The notes beneath the pieces were generated by a model, which saw nothing but the letters and a program-made list of their open reading frames with translations, was not told the origin of the DNA and did no database searches. DNA of 64,000 bases from an uncultured Eubacteriales bacterium (lineage in GTDB: Bacteria; Bacillota; Clostridia; Christensenellales; Aristaeellaceae): NCBI GenBank assembly GCA_900315585.1, contig OMZP01000007.1:18847-82846 (forward strand), in the 5' to 3' direction. The translations under genes were made by a program, and so were the position numbers. Shown in pieces: positions 36,283 through 44,990 of the stretch (position 1 is its first letter; each line of letters begins with the position of its first letter).

Positions 36283-36513
36283 TCAGGGTACGGGGTCATA
36301 GCCGCCCGCGTGAAACGGATGGCAGCGCAGGATTCGCCGAACCGCCAGCCAGCCCCCCTTGAGGGCGCCGTACTTCTCCACCGCCTCCAGCGCATATTGC
36401 GAGCAGGTGGGCGTGAAGCGGCAGCAGCCCGGGTGCAGGGCCGACAGGTTCGCGCGATAAAAGCGGATCATCCAAAGCAGCAGGCGCTTCGGAAGGGAAT
36501 GCAGCCAGCGCAT
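36283..36513 (-). CDS. yidD: Membrane protein insertion efficiency factor YidD
   Basis: 76 aa. The family signature is [32 protein letters not shown], of which [14 protein letters not shown] is the core, and [12 protein letters not shown] is the usual C-terminus. The ATG directly follows the TGA of rnpA (TGAATG), so translation is likely coupled. A gap of 78 bases separates it from yidC. Confidence 0.95.
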   Translation of the reverse strand: MRWLHSLPKRLLLWMIRFYRANLSALHPGCCRFTPTCSQYALEAVEKYGALKGGWLAVRRILRCHPFHAGGYDPVP

Positions 36514-36915
36514 TCAGTTTACCTCGCTTGTGCGGTCGGGCATGTCCTTCAAAAGGTTCGCACGCTTCAGGAGCTTTTTCAGCTCCCGCGTCACGGCCTC
36601 ATGAGGCACGCCCACGATGCTCGTGCGGGCAATGAACACATACTTGCCGCACTTCATCTCCTCGCGCAGCCTCCGCACGTCCTCCCGAAGGCAGCGGCGG
36701 ATGCGGTTGCGCGTGACGGCGTTGCCCACCTTGCCGGAGACCGAGAACCCGATCTTCAAATCCCGGCCCTTCAGGTGGATCAACACCAGGTTGCGGGAGG
36801 GGTAGGACTTGCCCCTGCGATAGACATAGCGGTAGTTCCTGTTGCCGCCCAGTCGATAGCGGCGCGGGAAGGCCTCGCTGCGGCCCGCCCTCGCGCCCTC
36901 GCGCTTCCCCTCCAT
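36514..36915 (-). CDS. rnpA: Ribonuclease P protein component
   Basis: 133 aa basic protein that helps the RNase P RNA process tRNA 5' ends. The conserved motif is GNAVTRNRIRRCLRED with GFSVSGKVGN before it. The N-terminus YRLGGNRNYRYVYRRGKSY also matches. It lies eight bases downstream of rpmH and abuts yidD. An extra Arg/Gly-rich N-terminal extension (MEGKREGARAGRSEAF) means the exact start could be further downstream. Confidence 0.94.
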   Translation of the reverse strand: MEGKREGARAGRSEAFPRRYRLGGNRNYRYVYRRGKSYPSRNLVLIHLKGRDLKIGFSVSGKVGNAVTRNRIRRCLREDVRRLREEMKCGKYVFIARTSIVGVPHEAVTRELKKLLKRANLLKDMPDRTSEVN

Positions 36916-36923
36916 GGCGGCGC

Positions 36924-37061
36924 TTACGCGGACAGGACCTTGCGGCCGCGGGCGCGGCGGGCCTTCAACACGTTGCGGCCGGCGCGGGTCTTCATGCGGG
37001 CGCGGAAACCGTGCACCTTGCTCCTCTGACGCTTCTTGGGCTGATAGGTACGGACAGACAT
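36924..37061 (-). CDS. rpmH: Ribosomal protein bL34
   Basis: 45 aa, very basic. The protein starts [20 protein letters not shown] and continues [18 protein letters not shown], the full bL34 pattern. ATG at 37061 follows AAGGAGTG. It is the first gene of rpmH-rnpA-yidD-yidC-jag. In most bacteria dnaA diverges here; in this window the next gene is an acyltransferase. Confidence 0.97.
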   Translation of the reverse strand: MSVRTYQPKKRQRSKVHGFRARMKTRAGRNVLKARRARGRKVLSA

Positions 37062-37147
37062 TTGGAACACTCCTTACAAATTAATATGTCGCATTCGCCG
37101 CGCGCCGGTTGCGCCACGACGAATAATGCCAAAGTAACAGCCTTATA

Positions 37148-37176
37148 ATTATATGAGATTTCACCGGGGCTGTCAA
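37148..37176 (-). promoter_or_regulatory. Promoter of the rpmH cluster
   Basis: TTGACA (37176-37171) and TATAAT (37153-37148) with exactly 17 bases between, on the minus strand, about 87 bases before rpmH. Confidence 0.85.
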
Positions 37177-37245
37177 GTGTGGTTGTGTGAAATGTCTTGG
37201 TTTTGGCGGAATTGCGGTTACCATTCCCCCTTCGGGCGAATGGTA

Positions 37246-37352
37246 ATTGGCAGGGGACCTGCTTCCCCCGCCAAGACCACCCCTTTGACAGATTTGCCTG
37301 AAATCCCGCGGATTTCCGGGCGGCAAATCCGCAAGGAAGGCTGCGCCGCCCC
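37246..37352. repeat. Second copy of the CTTGGCGGGGGAAGCAGG repeat
   Basis: Inverted relative to the copy at 25110-25223. Shared segments are GGACCTGCTTCCCCCGCCAAG, given here only in part as GACCTGCTTCCCCCGCC, then ACCACCCCTTTGACAG, and a variable GC hairpin (GCGGATTT..GGGCGGCAAATCCGC). Confidence 0.7.
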
Positions 37353-37374
37353 GGCTCGCGGGGCTGTGACGTTC

Positions 37375-37403
37375 TTGTCAATCCCTTCCCTGTCTGCTAT
37401 AAT
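37375..37403 (+). promoter_or_regulatory. Promoter directly abutting the acyltransferase start
   Basis: TTGTCA (37375-37380) and TATAAT (37398-37403) with a 17-base spacer. Only six bases separate the -10 from the ATG at 37410, so transcription should start at or next to the A of the ATG. Confidence 0.75.
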
Positions 37404-37409
37404 ACAGCC

Positions 37410-38621
37410 ATGACGGACGTGAAGAAGCACAACTCAAAGCGCCTTGCCCCGGCTCCCGCGGATCACGCGGCGGCGGGGGATTCCCTGCGGGTCTTATGCG
37501 TGGGGATGATCGCCTGGTACCACATCTGGCAGCAGAGCTGGCTGAGCCCGACGCTGGAGCTCGGCGGCGCCCGGCTGAGCCTGATGTCGGCGGTGCGGGC
37601 GGGCTACATGTTCGTGGATCTGATGCTGATGCTCAGCGGCTTTCTGCTCTACCTGCCCTACGCCAACGGCAAGGAGCGCACCCCGGCGGCGTTTTACCGG
37701 CGGCGGGCGCTGCGCATCCTGCCCAGCTACTGGCTGTGCCTGATCGTGATGCTGGCCTTCGCGCTCCTGGCCCCGGACTTCAAGGACGGCCCCGGCCTGG
37801 CCAGGGACCTGGCCGCTCACCTGACCTTCACCCACAACCTGTTCTACCCGAGCTACGTGGCCACCCGGCTGAACGTGGTGCTGTGGACGCTGGCGGTGGA
37901 GGTGCAGTTCTACCTGCTGCTCCCGGCGCTGGCTCCGGCGTTCCGGAAGCGCCCGCTGATCGGCTGGCTGGCCATGGTGGGCGCGGCACTGTGCTTCCAG
38001 CGGCTGTGGACGGGGCAGATGGCCGACACCACGCTGTTCGTGAACCGCCTGCCCAACTTCCTGGACGTGTACGCCAACGGCATGCTGGCGGCCCATGTCT
38101 ACGCGAAGCTGGCGAAGCGGAAGAAGCGCCGGGGCCTGATCGCCGCCCTGGGCACCGCCGCCTGCCTCCTCGGGCTGTGGGGCATCTGGCGGCTGCTGGT
38201 GGGCCAGGCATCCGTCTACGGCTACGACCTGCTGCGCCAGGGCCAGCTGGACCGCCGCTTTTTGTTCAGCGCCTGCGGGGCCCTGTTCCTGGCGGGCGGC
38301 AGCCTGAGCTACGGAGCAGTGCGCCGCTTCCTCTCCAATCGCGTCGTGCGCTTCCTCTCCGGCGTCAGCTTCAACTTCTACATCTGGCACCAGTGGCTGG
38401 CCGTGAAGCTGAAGGAATGGCGCATCCCGCCCTACCTGGCCGCCAGCGACCCCAACCAGGCCGGGGAGATGCCCTGGCAGCTCCACTACACGCTGATCTG
38501 CTTCGCTGCGGCGCTGATCGTGGCCGTGGCGATGACCTACCTGGTGGAGAAGCCGGCGGCGCGATGGGGACAGCGAAAGCTGAAAACCGAATTTCCTGTT
38601 AAATCCTCCCCTGTTCATTGA
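37410..38621 (+). CDS. Acyltransferase 3 family membrane protein
   Basis: 403 aa with about ten hydrophobic helices. The family pattern is visible: an N-terminal RVLCVGMIAWYHIWQQSW, then VDLMLMLSGFLLY, RRRALRILPSYWLC, LWTLAVEVQFYLLLPAL (catalytic-region histidine in an early helix, the WTLAVEVQFY loop later) and a C-terminal FYIWHQWLA. Such proteins transfer acetyl or other acyl groups to cell-surface polysaccharides or lipids. The target is unknown. No Shine-Dalgarno sequence precedes the ATG because the promoter ends six bases before it, which implies a leaderless message. Confidence 0.9.
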   Translation: MTDVKKHNSKRLAPAPADHAAAGDSLRVLCVGMIAWYHIWQQSWLSPTLELGGARLSLMSAVRAGYMFVDLMLMLSGFLLYLPYANGKERTPAAFYRRRALRILPSYWLCLIVMLAFALLAPDFKDGPGLARDLAAHLTFTHNLFYPSYVATRLNVVLWTLAVEVQFYLLLPALAPAFRKRPLIGWLAMVGAALCFQRLWTGQMADTTLFVNRLPNFLDVYANGMLAAHVYAKLAKRKKRRGLIAALGTAACLLGLWGIWRLLVGQASVYGYDLLRQGQLDRRFLFSACGALFLAGGSLSYGAVRRFLSNRVVRFLSGVSFNFYIWHQWLAVKLKEWRIPPYLAASDPNQAGEMPWQLHYTLICFAAALIVAVAMTYLVEKPAARWGQRKLKTEFPVKSSPVH

Positions 38622-38645
38622 TTAAAACACAAATCGTAGTATAAT
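38618..38645 (+). promoter_or_regulatory. Promoter of the secreted-protein gene
   Basis: TTGATT (38618-38623) and TATAAT (38640-38645) with a 16-base spacer. The leader of about 90 bases contains a GGCGGGGG..CCGCC hairpin. Confidence 0.6.
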
Positions 38646-38742
38646 AAAGCTGTCTCCAGGCGGGGGAACCCGCCGCAGGTGATTTCCGTCCAAGCGATGC
38701 GGACGACGGAAACCGCACCCAACATGAAGGAGGAAAGAAAAC

Positions 38743-39456
38743 ATGAAGAAGATTCTGGCTGCTGTTCTGGCGCTGACCCTGGCGCTGGCCCTGTGCGGCA
38801 TGGCCCTGGCTGAGGAAGCCGCGACCATGACCTATGCCGACTACGCCGCCGCCGCGGTGGACGACGCCGTGACCGTGGAGTGCTACGTGCAGGCCCATCA
38901 GTCCTGGTGGGACAATCAGGTGACCGTCTATGCCGCCGATCAGGACGGCGCGTACTTCATCTACAACATGGCCTGCTCCGAGGAGGATGCCGAAAAGCTC
39001 GTGCCCGGCACCAAGATCAAGGTGACCGGCTACAAGAGCGAGTGGTCCGGCGAGGTTGAGATCGTGGACGCCACCTTCGAGTTCGTCGACGACGCCGAGC
39101 CCTACATCGCCGAGGCCGTGGACGTGACCGACCTGCTGGGCAAGGACGAGCTGGTGGACCATCAGAACCAGCTGGTGTCCTTCAAGGGCATGACCGTGGA
39201 AGCCTACGACGAGAGCGGCGCCGCCTTCGCCTACAAGGATCCCGAGGGCAAGACCGACGACCTGTACTTCAAGGTTTCCAAGGACGGCGCGACCTATGAC
39301 TTCTGCGTGGAGTTCTATCTCTGCGGCCAGGATACCGACGTCTACAAGGCCGTCGAGGCCCTGAACGTGGGCGACGTGGTGGATCTGGAGGGCTTCCTCT
39401 ACTGGTATGAGGGCGCCAATCCCCACATCACCGCCGTCACTCCCGCCGCGGAATAA
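38743..39456 (+). CDS. Secreted protein with two OB-fold-like segments, function unknown
   Basis: 237 aa. A short signal peptide (KKILAAVLALTLALALCG then MALAEE) is followed by two segments of similar character. Residues about 30-115 read YAAAAVDDAVTVECYVQAHQ..LVPGTKIKVTGYKSEWSGEVEI and about 125-235 read LGKDELVDHQNQLVSFKGMTV..LNVGDVVDLEGFLYWYEG. Both resemble the OB-fold-like BOF/YgiW-type pattern with VxxG strands. This is inference from visible pattern. The protein is acidic and lacks catalytic signatures. GGAGGAAAG precedes the ATG, and a strong terminator follows. Confidence 0.75.
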   Translation: MKKILAAVLALTLALALCGMALAEEAATMTYADYAAAAVDDAVTVECYVQAHQSWWDNQVTVYAADQDGAYFIYNMACSEEDAEKLVPGTKIKVTGYKSEWSGEVEIVDATFEFVDDAEPYIAEAVDVTDLLGKDELVDHQNQLVSFKGMTVEAYDESGAAFAYKDPEGKTDDLYFKVSKDGATYDFCVEFYLCGQDTDVYKAVEALNVGDVVDLEGFLYWYEGANPHITAVTPAAE

Positions 39457-39514
39457 GCCGATCAAATCGGCTGTCCATCGCGCCGCGCGCCCTCGCGGAT
39501 CGCGGGCAGCACAA

Positions 39515-39550
39515 CAGAAAACCGTCTCGCTGATGCGAGGCGGTTTTCTG
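39515..39550 (+). terminator. Terminator of the secreted-protein gene
   Basis: Stem CAGAAAACCG / CGGTTTTCTG with an inner GCCTCGC-like loop stem; the plus strand continues TTCTG. Positioned 59 bases after the stop. Confidence 0.8.
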
Positions 39551-39562
39551 TTCTATCGGCTC

Positions 39563-39697
39563 ATACTAAATTCCTTCTAAAACATGTACAAATGCGGAGT
39601 GGATTTTTCGTTCTGGCAAAGCTGAGCGGAGGGAGGCGATGCAGCGCATCGTTGACTGAAGCACGCAGATGTGCATGGATTAGATGGAATTTAGTAT
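39563..39697. mobile_element. MITE-like element with ATACTAAATTCC ends
   Basis: 135 bp bounded by ATACTAAATTCC and its complement GGAATTTAGTAT, with weaker inverted similarity continuing to about 30 bases (TCTAA, CATG.ACA, TGCG). A GATGCAGCGCATC hairpin lies in the middle. The right end falls exactly on the ribU stop codon. Confidence 0.65.
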
Positions 39698-40290
39698 CAT
39701 TTCCTCCCCTTCAAAATCGGCGACAGCGGCTTGTAGATGATGAACGTCATCACCACGCTGCACAGGCCCTTGACGAAGGTGAAGGGGGTGTTGAACCAGA
39801 TCAGCGCCTGCCACAGGTTCTCCACCTTCGGGTTGATGGCCTGGTACATGCCGATGATGGCCTCCATGGGCATGAAGGCGGTGTACATGGGATAGACGAT
39901 GTAGTAGTTGAAGAACACGCTGAGCACGGACATCACCGCGCAGCCGATCAGGGCCCCGATCAGCGCGCCGGAGCGGCTGCGCTTTTTCATGTAGACGATC
40001 CCGGCGGGCACCACGAAGGACACGCCCAGCAGGAAGTTGCACAGCGTGCCGATGCCGCCGCTGGAGGTCTTCAAGAGCGCGATCAGGTTCTTCACCAGGC
40101 ACACCGCCACGCCGGCGATGGGCCCGTAGGCGAAGGACGCGATCAGCGCGGGCAGCTCCGCGAAGTCCAGCTTGATGAAGGAGGGCATCAGCGGCACCGG
40201 GAAGGACAGGAAGCTCAGCACGACGGACACCGCCGAGAGCATCGCCACGCCGGTCAGCATACGGGTACGGGTAACGGTTGAAGCGGTCAT
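39697..40290 (-). CDS. ribU: Riboflavin ECF transporter S component
   Basis: 197 aa with about six hydrophobic helices. The family pattern LSFPVPLMPSFIKLDFAELPALI and ACVAVCLVKNLI-type segment (visible as GVAVCLVKNLIALLKT) identifies a RibU-like substrate-binding subunit that works with the ECF energy module. GGAGG lies eight bases before the ATG at 40290; an upstream start at 40317 was rejected. An FMN riboswitch precedes it, which strongly supports riboflavin/FMN as the cargo. The stop codon coincides with the end of a MITE-like element. Confidence 0.93.
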   Translation of the reverse strand: MTASTVTRTRMLTGVAMLSAVSVVLSFLSFPVPLMPSFIKLDFAELPALIASFAYGPIAGVAVCLVKNLIALLKTSSGGIGTLCNFLLGVSFVVPAGIVYMKKRSRSGALIGALIGCAVMSVLSVFFNYYIVYPMYTAFMPMEAIIGMYQAINPKVENLWQALIWFNTPFTFVKGLCSVVMTFIIYKPLSPILKGRK

Positions 40291-40371
40291 ACAATACACC
40301 TCCAAAATGAGAGACACGCCCGCAGGAAAAGCCCTGGGGCGTGGACCATTTCACAGGCGCGCATGCGCGTG

Positions 40372-40499
40372 TTCGTCTTCTTCCATCCAGACTGGCGTCG
40401 TTATGACGTTCACTGTCGGTACCGGAATTGCACCGGTTCGGCCCGAAGGCTCGCGGACTGTACCGCCGGTCGGGAATTGCACCCTGCCCCGAAGACTTG
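40372..40499 (-). promoter_or_regulatory. FMN riboswitch (RFN element)
   Basis: On the minus strand the element starts near GATCTTCGGGGCAGGG and contains the conserved GACCGGCGGT and the paired CCGGTGCAATTCCGG arm, ending near CCAGTCTGGATGGAAG. All the main conserved blocks of the RFN element are present. It lies about 80 bases before ribU. Confidence 0.97.
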
Positions 40500-40517
40500 A
40501 TCTTGCGATCTGGCTTA

Positions 40518-40546
40518 GTTATACTCCTTTAACGCGGCGTTGTCAA
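40518..40546 (-). promoter_or_regulatory. Promoter of the riboswitch/ribU unit
   Basis: TTGACA (40546-40541) and TATAAC (40523-40518) with a 17-base spacer. Confidence 0.8.
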
Positions 40547-40571
40547 TAGGCCGAAGGTTAATTCTGTGGGA

Positions 40572-40848
40572 CGGAGGGAGGAGAGGGAGTAGGGACTAGG
40601 GACTAGGGATTAGGGAGGACGGCACAGCGGATTGCGAAAGCAGCCATGTTGCCCTTTCCGAGATGTACAGATCCTTCGCTACGCTCAGGATGACAACGAT
40701 ATAAGTCCGTCATCCTGAGCGTAGCGAAGGATCTGTACACGTCTCAAAGAAGGACGAGAAGAGAAGCCACTTTCCCATGCCGTTCCCCAGCTATTCCTAA
40801 TCCCTAATCCCTAATCCCTAGTCCCTCTTCTCTTCTGCTCCCTGCTCC
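40572..40848. repeat. Inverted heptamer element (GGGACTA/GGGATTA) with nested CATCCTGAGC repeat
   Basis: Left arm 40572-40620 and right arm 40794-40848 are inverted runs of GGGACTA/GGGATTA. Between them lies an inverted pair of AGATCCTTCGCTACGCTCAGGATGAC-type repeats (40665-40735, ends AGATCCTTCG and CGAAGGATCT). The right arm encodes the end of the kinase gene. The gap 40547-40817 holds no gene that I can support. Confidence 0.85.
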
Positions 40849-42128
40849 CCATTCACCGGGATGTACATCCTGATCCTCGTTCCCAGCTCCGGGCGGGAGA
40901 CGACCTCGAAGTGGCCCTGGTGGCGCTCCACGATCCAGCGGGCGATGGACAGGCCCAGGCCGGTGCCGCCGCTGGCGCGGGCGCGGGCGGGGTCGGCCCT
41001 AAAGAACCGGTCGAAGATGCGGGGCACGTCGCCGTCGGCGATGCCGATGCCCCCGTCCTGCACCTCCAGCCACGCGGAATCCCCCTCCACGCCCGCGGAC
41101 AGGCGGATGGAGCCCCCCGCGGGGGTGTAGCGCACGGCGTTGTCGATCAGCACCCGGGCCGCCTGCTTGAGCAGGGCCGGGTCCGCCGTCACGGGGGCGC
41201 CCTCCAGTTTCCCCTGCTTCCACTCGTGGGCCTCGTCGATCATCCGGTATTCGGTGAGCAGCTCCGCGGCCAGGGCGGAAAGATCCATGCCCTCCGGGTT
41301 CATCTGCTGGCGGCCGCTGTCGCCCCGGGCCAGGAACAGCAGCTGCTCCACCAGGGTCTTCATGTGGTCAGTCTCGGTCTTGATGGCGGCGATGGACTCC
41401 TCCAGCACCTTCTCGTCGTCCTTGCCCCAGCGGTCCAGCATCCGCACGTAGCCTTGGATCACGGCGATGGGCGTGCGCAGCTCGTGGGAGGCGTCGGAGA
41501 CGAACTGGGCCTGCTGGCGATAGGCCGCGTGCATGCGGGCGAGCAGGTCGTTGATGGCGTCCTCCAGGCCCTGCAGGTCCTTGTCGCCGGTAGAAAGCTT
41601 ATCGCCGATGTCGATCTGCTCGATGGCGTGCTCCAGGCTGTGGAACTTCTCCTCGTCCATGACCCCGCCCCGCTTCTGCTGCTGGGCGGCCTCGTCGGAG
41701 AGCCGCTGGGCCGTCTGGGCCATCCGGTCCAGGGGCTTCAAAAGCCGCCGCGCGCCCTTGACGCTGCCGAAGAAGCCCAGCAGCCAGAGCACCAGCTCGC
41801 CGCCCAGCAGCGGCCCGCCGAACTGGATCACCACGCCCACGAAGGCCTTCAGGGAAAAGGCGTAGACCTCCCCCTCCCAGGTGAAGCTGTAGGTGAGGCT
41901 GTCCATCACCGCCCGCAGCGAATCCGCGTCGCCGCTGACCACCAGGGACCGGGGGATCTGCCAGCCCGCGAACGCGCCGGTCACCGCCGTCTCCCGGGCA
42001 TACAGGAAGCCCGCGAACACCGCCGCCAGCGCCAGCAGATTCAAAAGCAGTATCTGCCACAGCTTCTTCCACTGCCACGCGCTGTGGATGCGCCGGGCGA
42101 TGGAATTGAATCGGCGATTGGCGTTCAT
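40818..42128 (-). CDS. Sensor histidine kinase
   Basis: 436 aa. Two membrane helices (LWQILLLNLLALAAVFAGFL; LGGELVLWLLGFFGSV) enclose a small extracytoplasmic domain of about 75 residues. A HAMP-like region leads to the dimerisation helix with SDASHELRTP (the phospho-accepting histidine) and the ATPase domain with N box LIDNAVRYTPAGG, G1 DGGIGIADG, F box FDRFFRAD and G2 GGTGLGLSI. It pairs with the OmpR-type regulator encoded just upstream. The last ten residues and the TAG stop come from heptamer repeat sequence. AAGGAG precedes the ATG. Signal unknown. Confidence 0.94.
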   Translation of the reverse strand: MNANRRFNSIARRIHSAWQWKKLWQILLLNLLALAAVFAGFLYARETAVTGAFAGWQIPRSLVVSGDADSLRAVMDSLTYSFTWEGEVYAFSLKAFVGVVIQFGGPLLGGELVLWLLGFFGSVKGARRLLKPLDRMAQTAQRLSDEAAQQQKRGGVMDEEKFHSLEHAIEQIDIGDKLSTGDKDLQGLEDAINDLLARMHAAYRQQAQFVSDASHELRTPIAVIQGYVRMLDRWGKDDEKVLEESIAAIKTETDHMKTLVEQLLFLARGDSGRQQMNPEGMDLSALAAELLTEYRMIDEAHEWKQGKLEGAPVTADPALLKQAARVLIDNAVRYTPAGGSIRLSAGVEGDSAWLEVQDGGIGIADGDVPRIFDRFFRADPARARASGGTGLGLSIARWIVERHQGHFEVVSRPELGTRIRMYIPVNGEQGAEEKRD

Positions 42129-42163
42129 GACAAAACTCCTTGTTGATAAAAATGCCCAGGCTT

Positions 42164-42286
42164 GAGGGATTAGGGACTAGGGATTAGGGATTAGAAAATG
42201 CTGCTGCCGCGATTCTATAGGTCTGTTTCAGGAGAAACGGCGGCAGCCACTATTCCTAATCCCTAATCCCTCTTCCCTAATCCCTG
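42164..42286. repeat. Inverted heptamer element between the response regulator and kinase genes
   Basis: The left arm (42164-42195) is GGGATTA/GGGACTA heptamers, the right arm (42251-42286) is CCTAATC. The core has GCTGCTGCCGC and GGCGGCAGCC. The right arm supplies the stop codon of the response regulator. Confidence 0.9.
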
Positions 42287-42951
42287 ATCACATACCCCAC
42301 GCCCCGCACGGTCTGGATCAGCTTGACATCATAGGCGTCGTCGATCTTGCCGCGCAGGTAGCGCACGTACACGTCCACGATGTTGGTCTCGCCCATGTAG
42401 TCGTAGCCCCACACCCGCTCCAGCAGCGTGGCGCGGCTCAGGACGATGCCCTTGTTGGCGAGCAGGGTCTCCAGCAGCGAAAACTCCCGCTGGGTGAGCT
42501 CGATCTCCTGCCCGGCGTAGGCGACGGTGTGCCGGTCCACGTCCATGCGCAGCTGCCCCGCCTCCAGCACCTTCGTGTCCGGGGCTCGGCGCTCGCTCTT
42601 GCGCAGGGTGGCGCGGATGCGGGCCAGCAGCTCCTCGATCTCGAAGGGCTTGGTCATGTAGTCCTCCGCGCCCATGTCCAGGCCGGTGACCTTGTCCATC
42701 ACCGAGTCCCGGGCCGTGAGCATGATCACCGGCGTGTCCACCGTGCGCCGGGCCCGGCGGAGCACCTCCAGGCCGTTCAACCCCGGCAGCATGATGTCCA
42801 GCAGCGCCAGGTCATACCCGCCGCCCTCCAGCTTCTCCAGGCCGGAGCGCCCGTCGAAGGCCTTGTCCACCTCGTAGCCCTCGTGAACCAGCTCCAGCTC
42901 CACAAATCGCGCCAGCTTCTCCTCGTCCTCGACGATCAGGATCTTGGGCAT
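42277..42951 (-). CDS. OmpR-family response regulator
   Basis: 224 aa. The receiver domain has the acidic pair in IVEDEEKL, the phospho-aspartate in LALLDIMLPG, threonine in IMLTARDS and lysine in YMTKPFEIEEL. The C-terminal winged helix reads IELTQREFSLLETLLANKG..VRYLRGKIDD..VRGVGYVIRD. It is upstream of its kinase on the same strand, but a heptamer repeat fills the 148-base gap. The start at 42951 has AAAGGAG upstream. Earlier in-frame starts lie inside repeat sequence and were rejected. The TAG stop lies in the repeat. Confidence 0.95.
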   Translation of the reverse strand: MPKILIVEDEEKLARFVELELVHEGYEVDKAFDGRSGLEKLEGGGYDLALLDIMLPGLNGLEVLRRARRTVDTPVIMLTARDSVMDKVTGLDMGAEDYMTKPFEIEELLARIRATLRKSERRAPDTKVLEAGQLRMDVDRHTVAYAGQEIELTQREFSLLETLLANKGIVLSRATLLERVWGYDYMGETNIVDVYVRYLRGKIDDAYDVKLIQTVRGVGYVIRD

Positions 42952-42992
42952 GGGGTTGCTCCTTTCGTTGTCAAAAACACAGGCTTCGCCTG

Positions 42993-43090
42993 AGGGAACA
43001 GGCAACAGGGCCCAGGGAACAGGAATAGTGGCTGCCGCGCTTTCCGGCATTTCCTGTTCCCTGTTCCCTATTCCCTGTTCCCTGCACCTC
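42993..43090. repeat. Inverted heptamer element (GGGAACA/GGGCCCA type)
   Basis: Left arm 42993-43028 and right arm 43053-43085 are inverted GGGAACA-type runs around GTGGCTGCCGC. It separates the response regulator start from the next gene's stop. Confidence 0.85.
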
Positions 43091-43092
43091 GC

Positions 43093-43605
43093 TCAATGCT
43101 CTCCGGTAACCTCTTCCTTCACCTTTTCCACGGCCTCGGCGGCCTTATTCATGGCGTTGTTCACGCTCTCGCGGCCCAGCTCCGCGCCGGAAAAGCTGTA
43201 GCGGAAGCCGGCGAACAGGCCGATCACCAGCAGGGGCAGGCACACCCAGAAGGCGAACAGCATCAGCAGCACCAGCACCAGCACCGGCATCTCCAGCAGC
43301 ACCTCGTCGCCCCGGCGCACCTCAAAGCGGTTGCGGTTGCCCAGGGTGATGGCGCTGCGCAGCAGGTCGCCCAGGCTGTTCACGATCCCGCGACGGCGCT
43401 CCCTGGCCCGCTCGCGCTCGCTGCGCTCCTCCTCGGTCTCGGCCGCGGTGGAATAGGCCTCCTGGTTCGCCGCGCCGTGCTTCTTCTCCAGCATCAGGGC
43501 CGCGTCCAGCATCTCCCAATCGCAGGCCTCCAGGGCCTCCTTGGCCTCCTCCAGGCTCACGTTCAGCTTCTCGGCCAGCTTTTCAGTCATCTCATAGTGC
43601 GTCAT
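43093..43605 (-). CDS. DUF4342 protein with UBA-like N-terminus and membrane helix
   Basis: 170 aa. Residues about 1-45 form a UBA/CUE-like bundle (MTEKLAEKLNVSLEEAKEALEACDWEMLDAAL), of which VSLEEAKEALEACDWEML is the core. A charged linker follows. Residues about 85-140 form the DUF4342 domain (NRFEVRRGDEVLLEMPVLVLVLLMLFAFW), given here as FEVRRGDEVLLEMPVLV, with one or two membrane helices. The C-terminus is amphipathic (AAEAVEKVKEEV). Function unknown in other organisms. GGAGG precedes the ATG. Confidence 0.85.
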   Translation of the reverse strand: MTHYEMTEKLAEKLNVSLEEAKEALEACDWEMLDAALMLEKKHGAANQEAYSTAAETEEERSERERARERRRGIVNSLGDLLRSAITLGNRNRFEVRRGDEVLLEMPVLVLVLLMLFAFWVCLPLLVIGLFAGFRYSFSGAELGRESVNNAMNKAAEAVEKVKEEVTGEH

Positions 43606-43637
43606 TTTGGATGTCCTCCGTTCGTTTTGATGGGCCC

Positions 43638-43665
43638 ATTATAACGCCCGAATATGAAATGGCAA
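43638..43665 (-). promoter_or_regulatory. Promoter of the DUF4342 gene
   Basis: TTGCCA (43665-43660) and TATAAT (43643-43638) with a 16-base spacer on the minus strand. Confidence 0.55.
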
Positions 43666-43709
43666 GAAAAGTGGATTAGAGAAGGATTAGAAAGCCGTGA
43701 TTCTTTTCT

Positions 43710-43793
43710 AAGAGGCAATAGGCAAAAGTCAATAGGCAATAGGGGGATTGCCGACTCAGCATTTCCTATTCCCTATTGCCTATTCCCTATTGC

Positions 43794-43799
<6 letters not shown>
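43710..43799. repeat. Inverted heptamer element (GGCAATA/GGGAATA type)
   Basis: Left arm 43710-43744 and right arm 43764-43799 are inverted; the right arm reaches into galE and provides its TAG stop. Confidence 0.9.
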
Positions 43800-44795
<996 letters not shown>

Positions 44796-44841
44796 ATATA
44801 TGCCCTCCTCGGTTTTTGAGAGTTATGAGTGAATGCACATC

Positions 44842-44990
44842 CAAACGCCTTCCCCTCTGGGGAAGGTGGCCGAGCAAAGCGAGGTCGGATGAGGTCGAAT
44901 TCGTGCAGCATATCGAAACACGCAACCGACCTCATCCGTCTTGCCGCTGCGCGGCAATCCACCTTCCCCAAAGGGGAAGGCTTTGGGAAG
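44842..44990. repeat. Inverted pair of CCTTCCCC/GATGAGGTC repeats
   Basis: Forward copy 44842-44900 and inverted copy 44930-44990 share the GCCTTCCCC hairpin and the GATGAGGTCG end. They fill most of the galE-recR gap. Confidence 0.9.
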
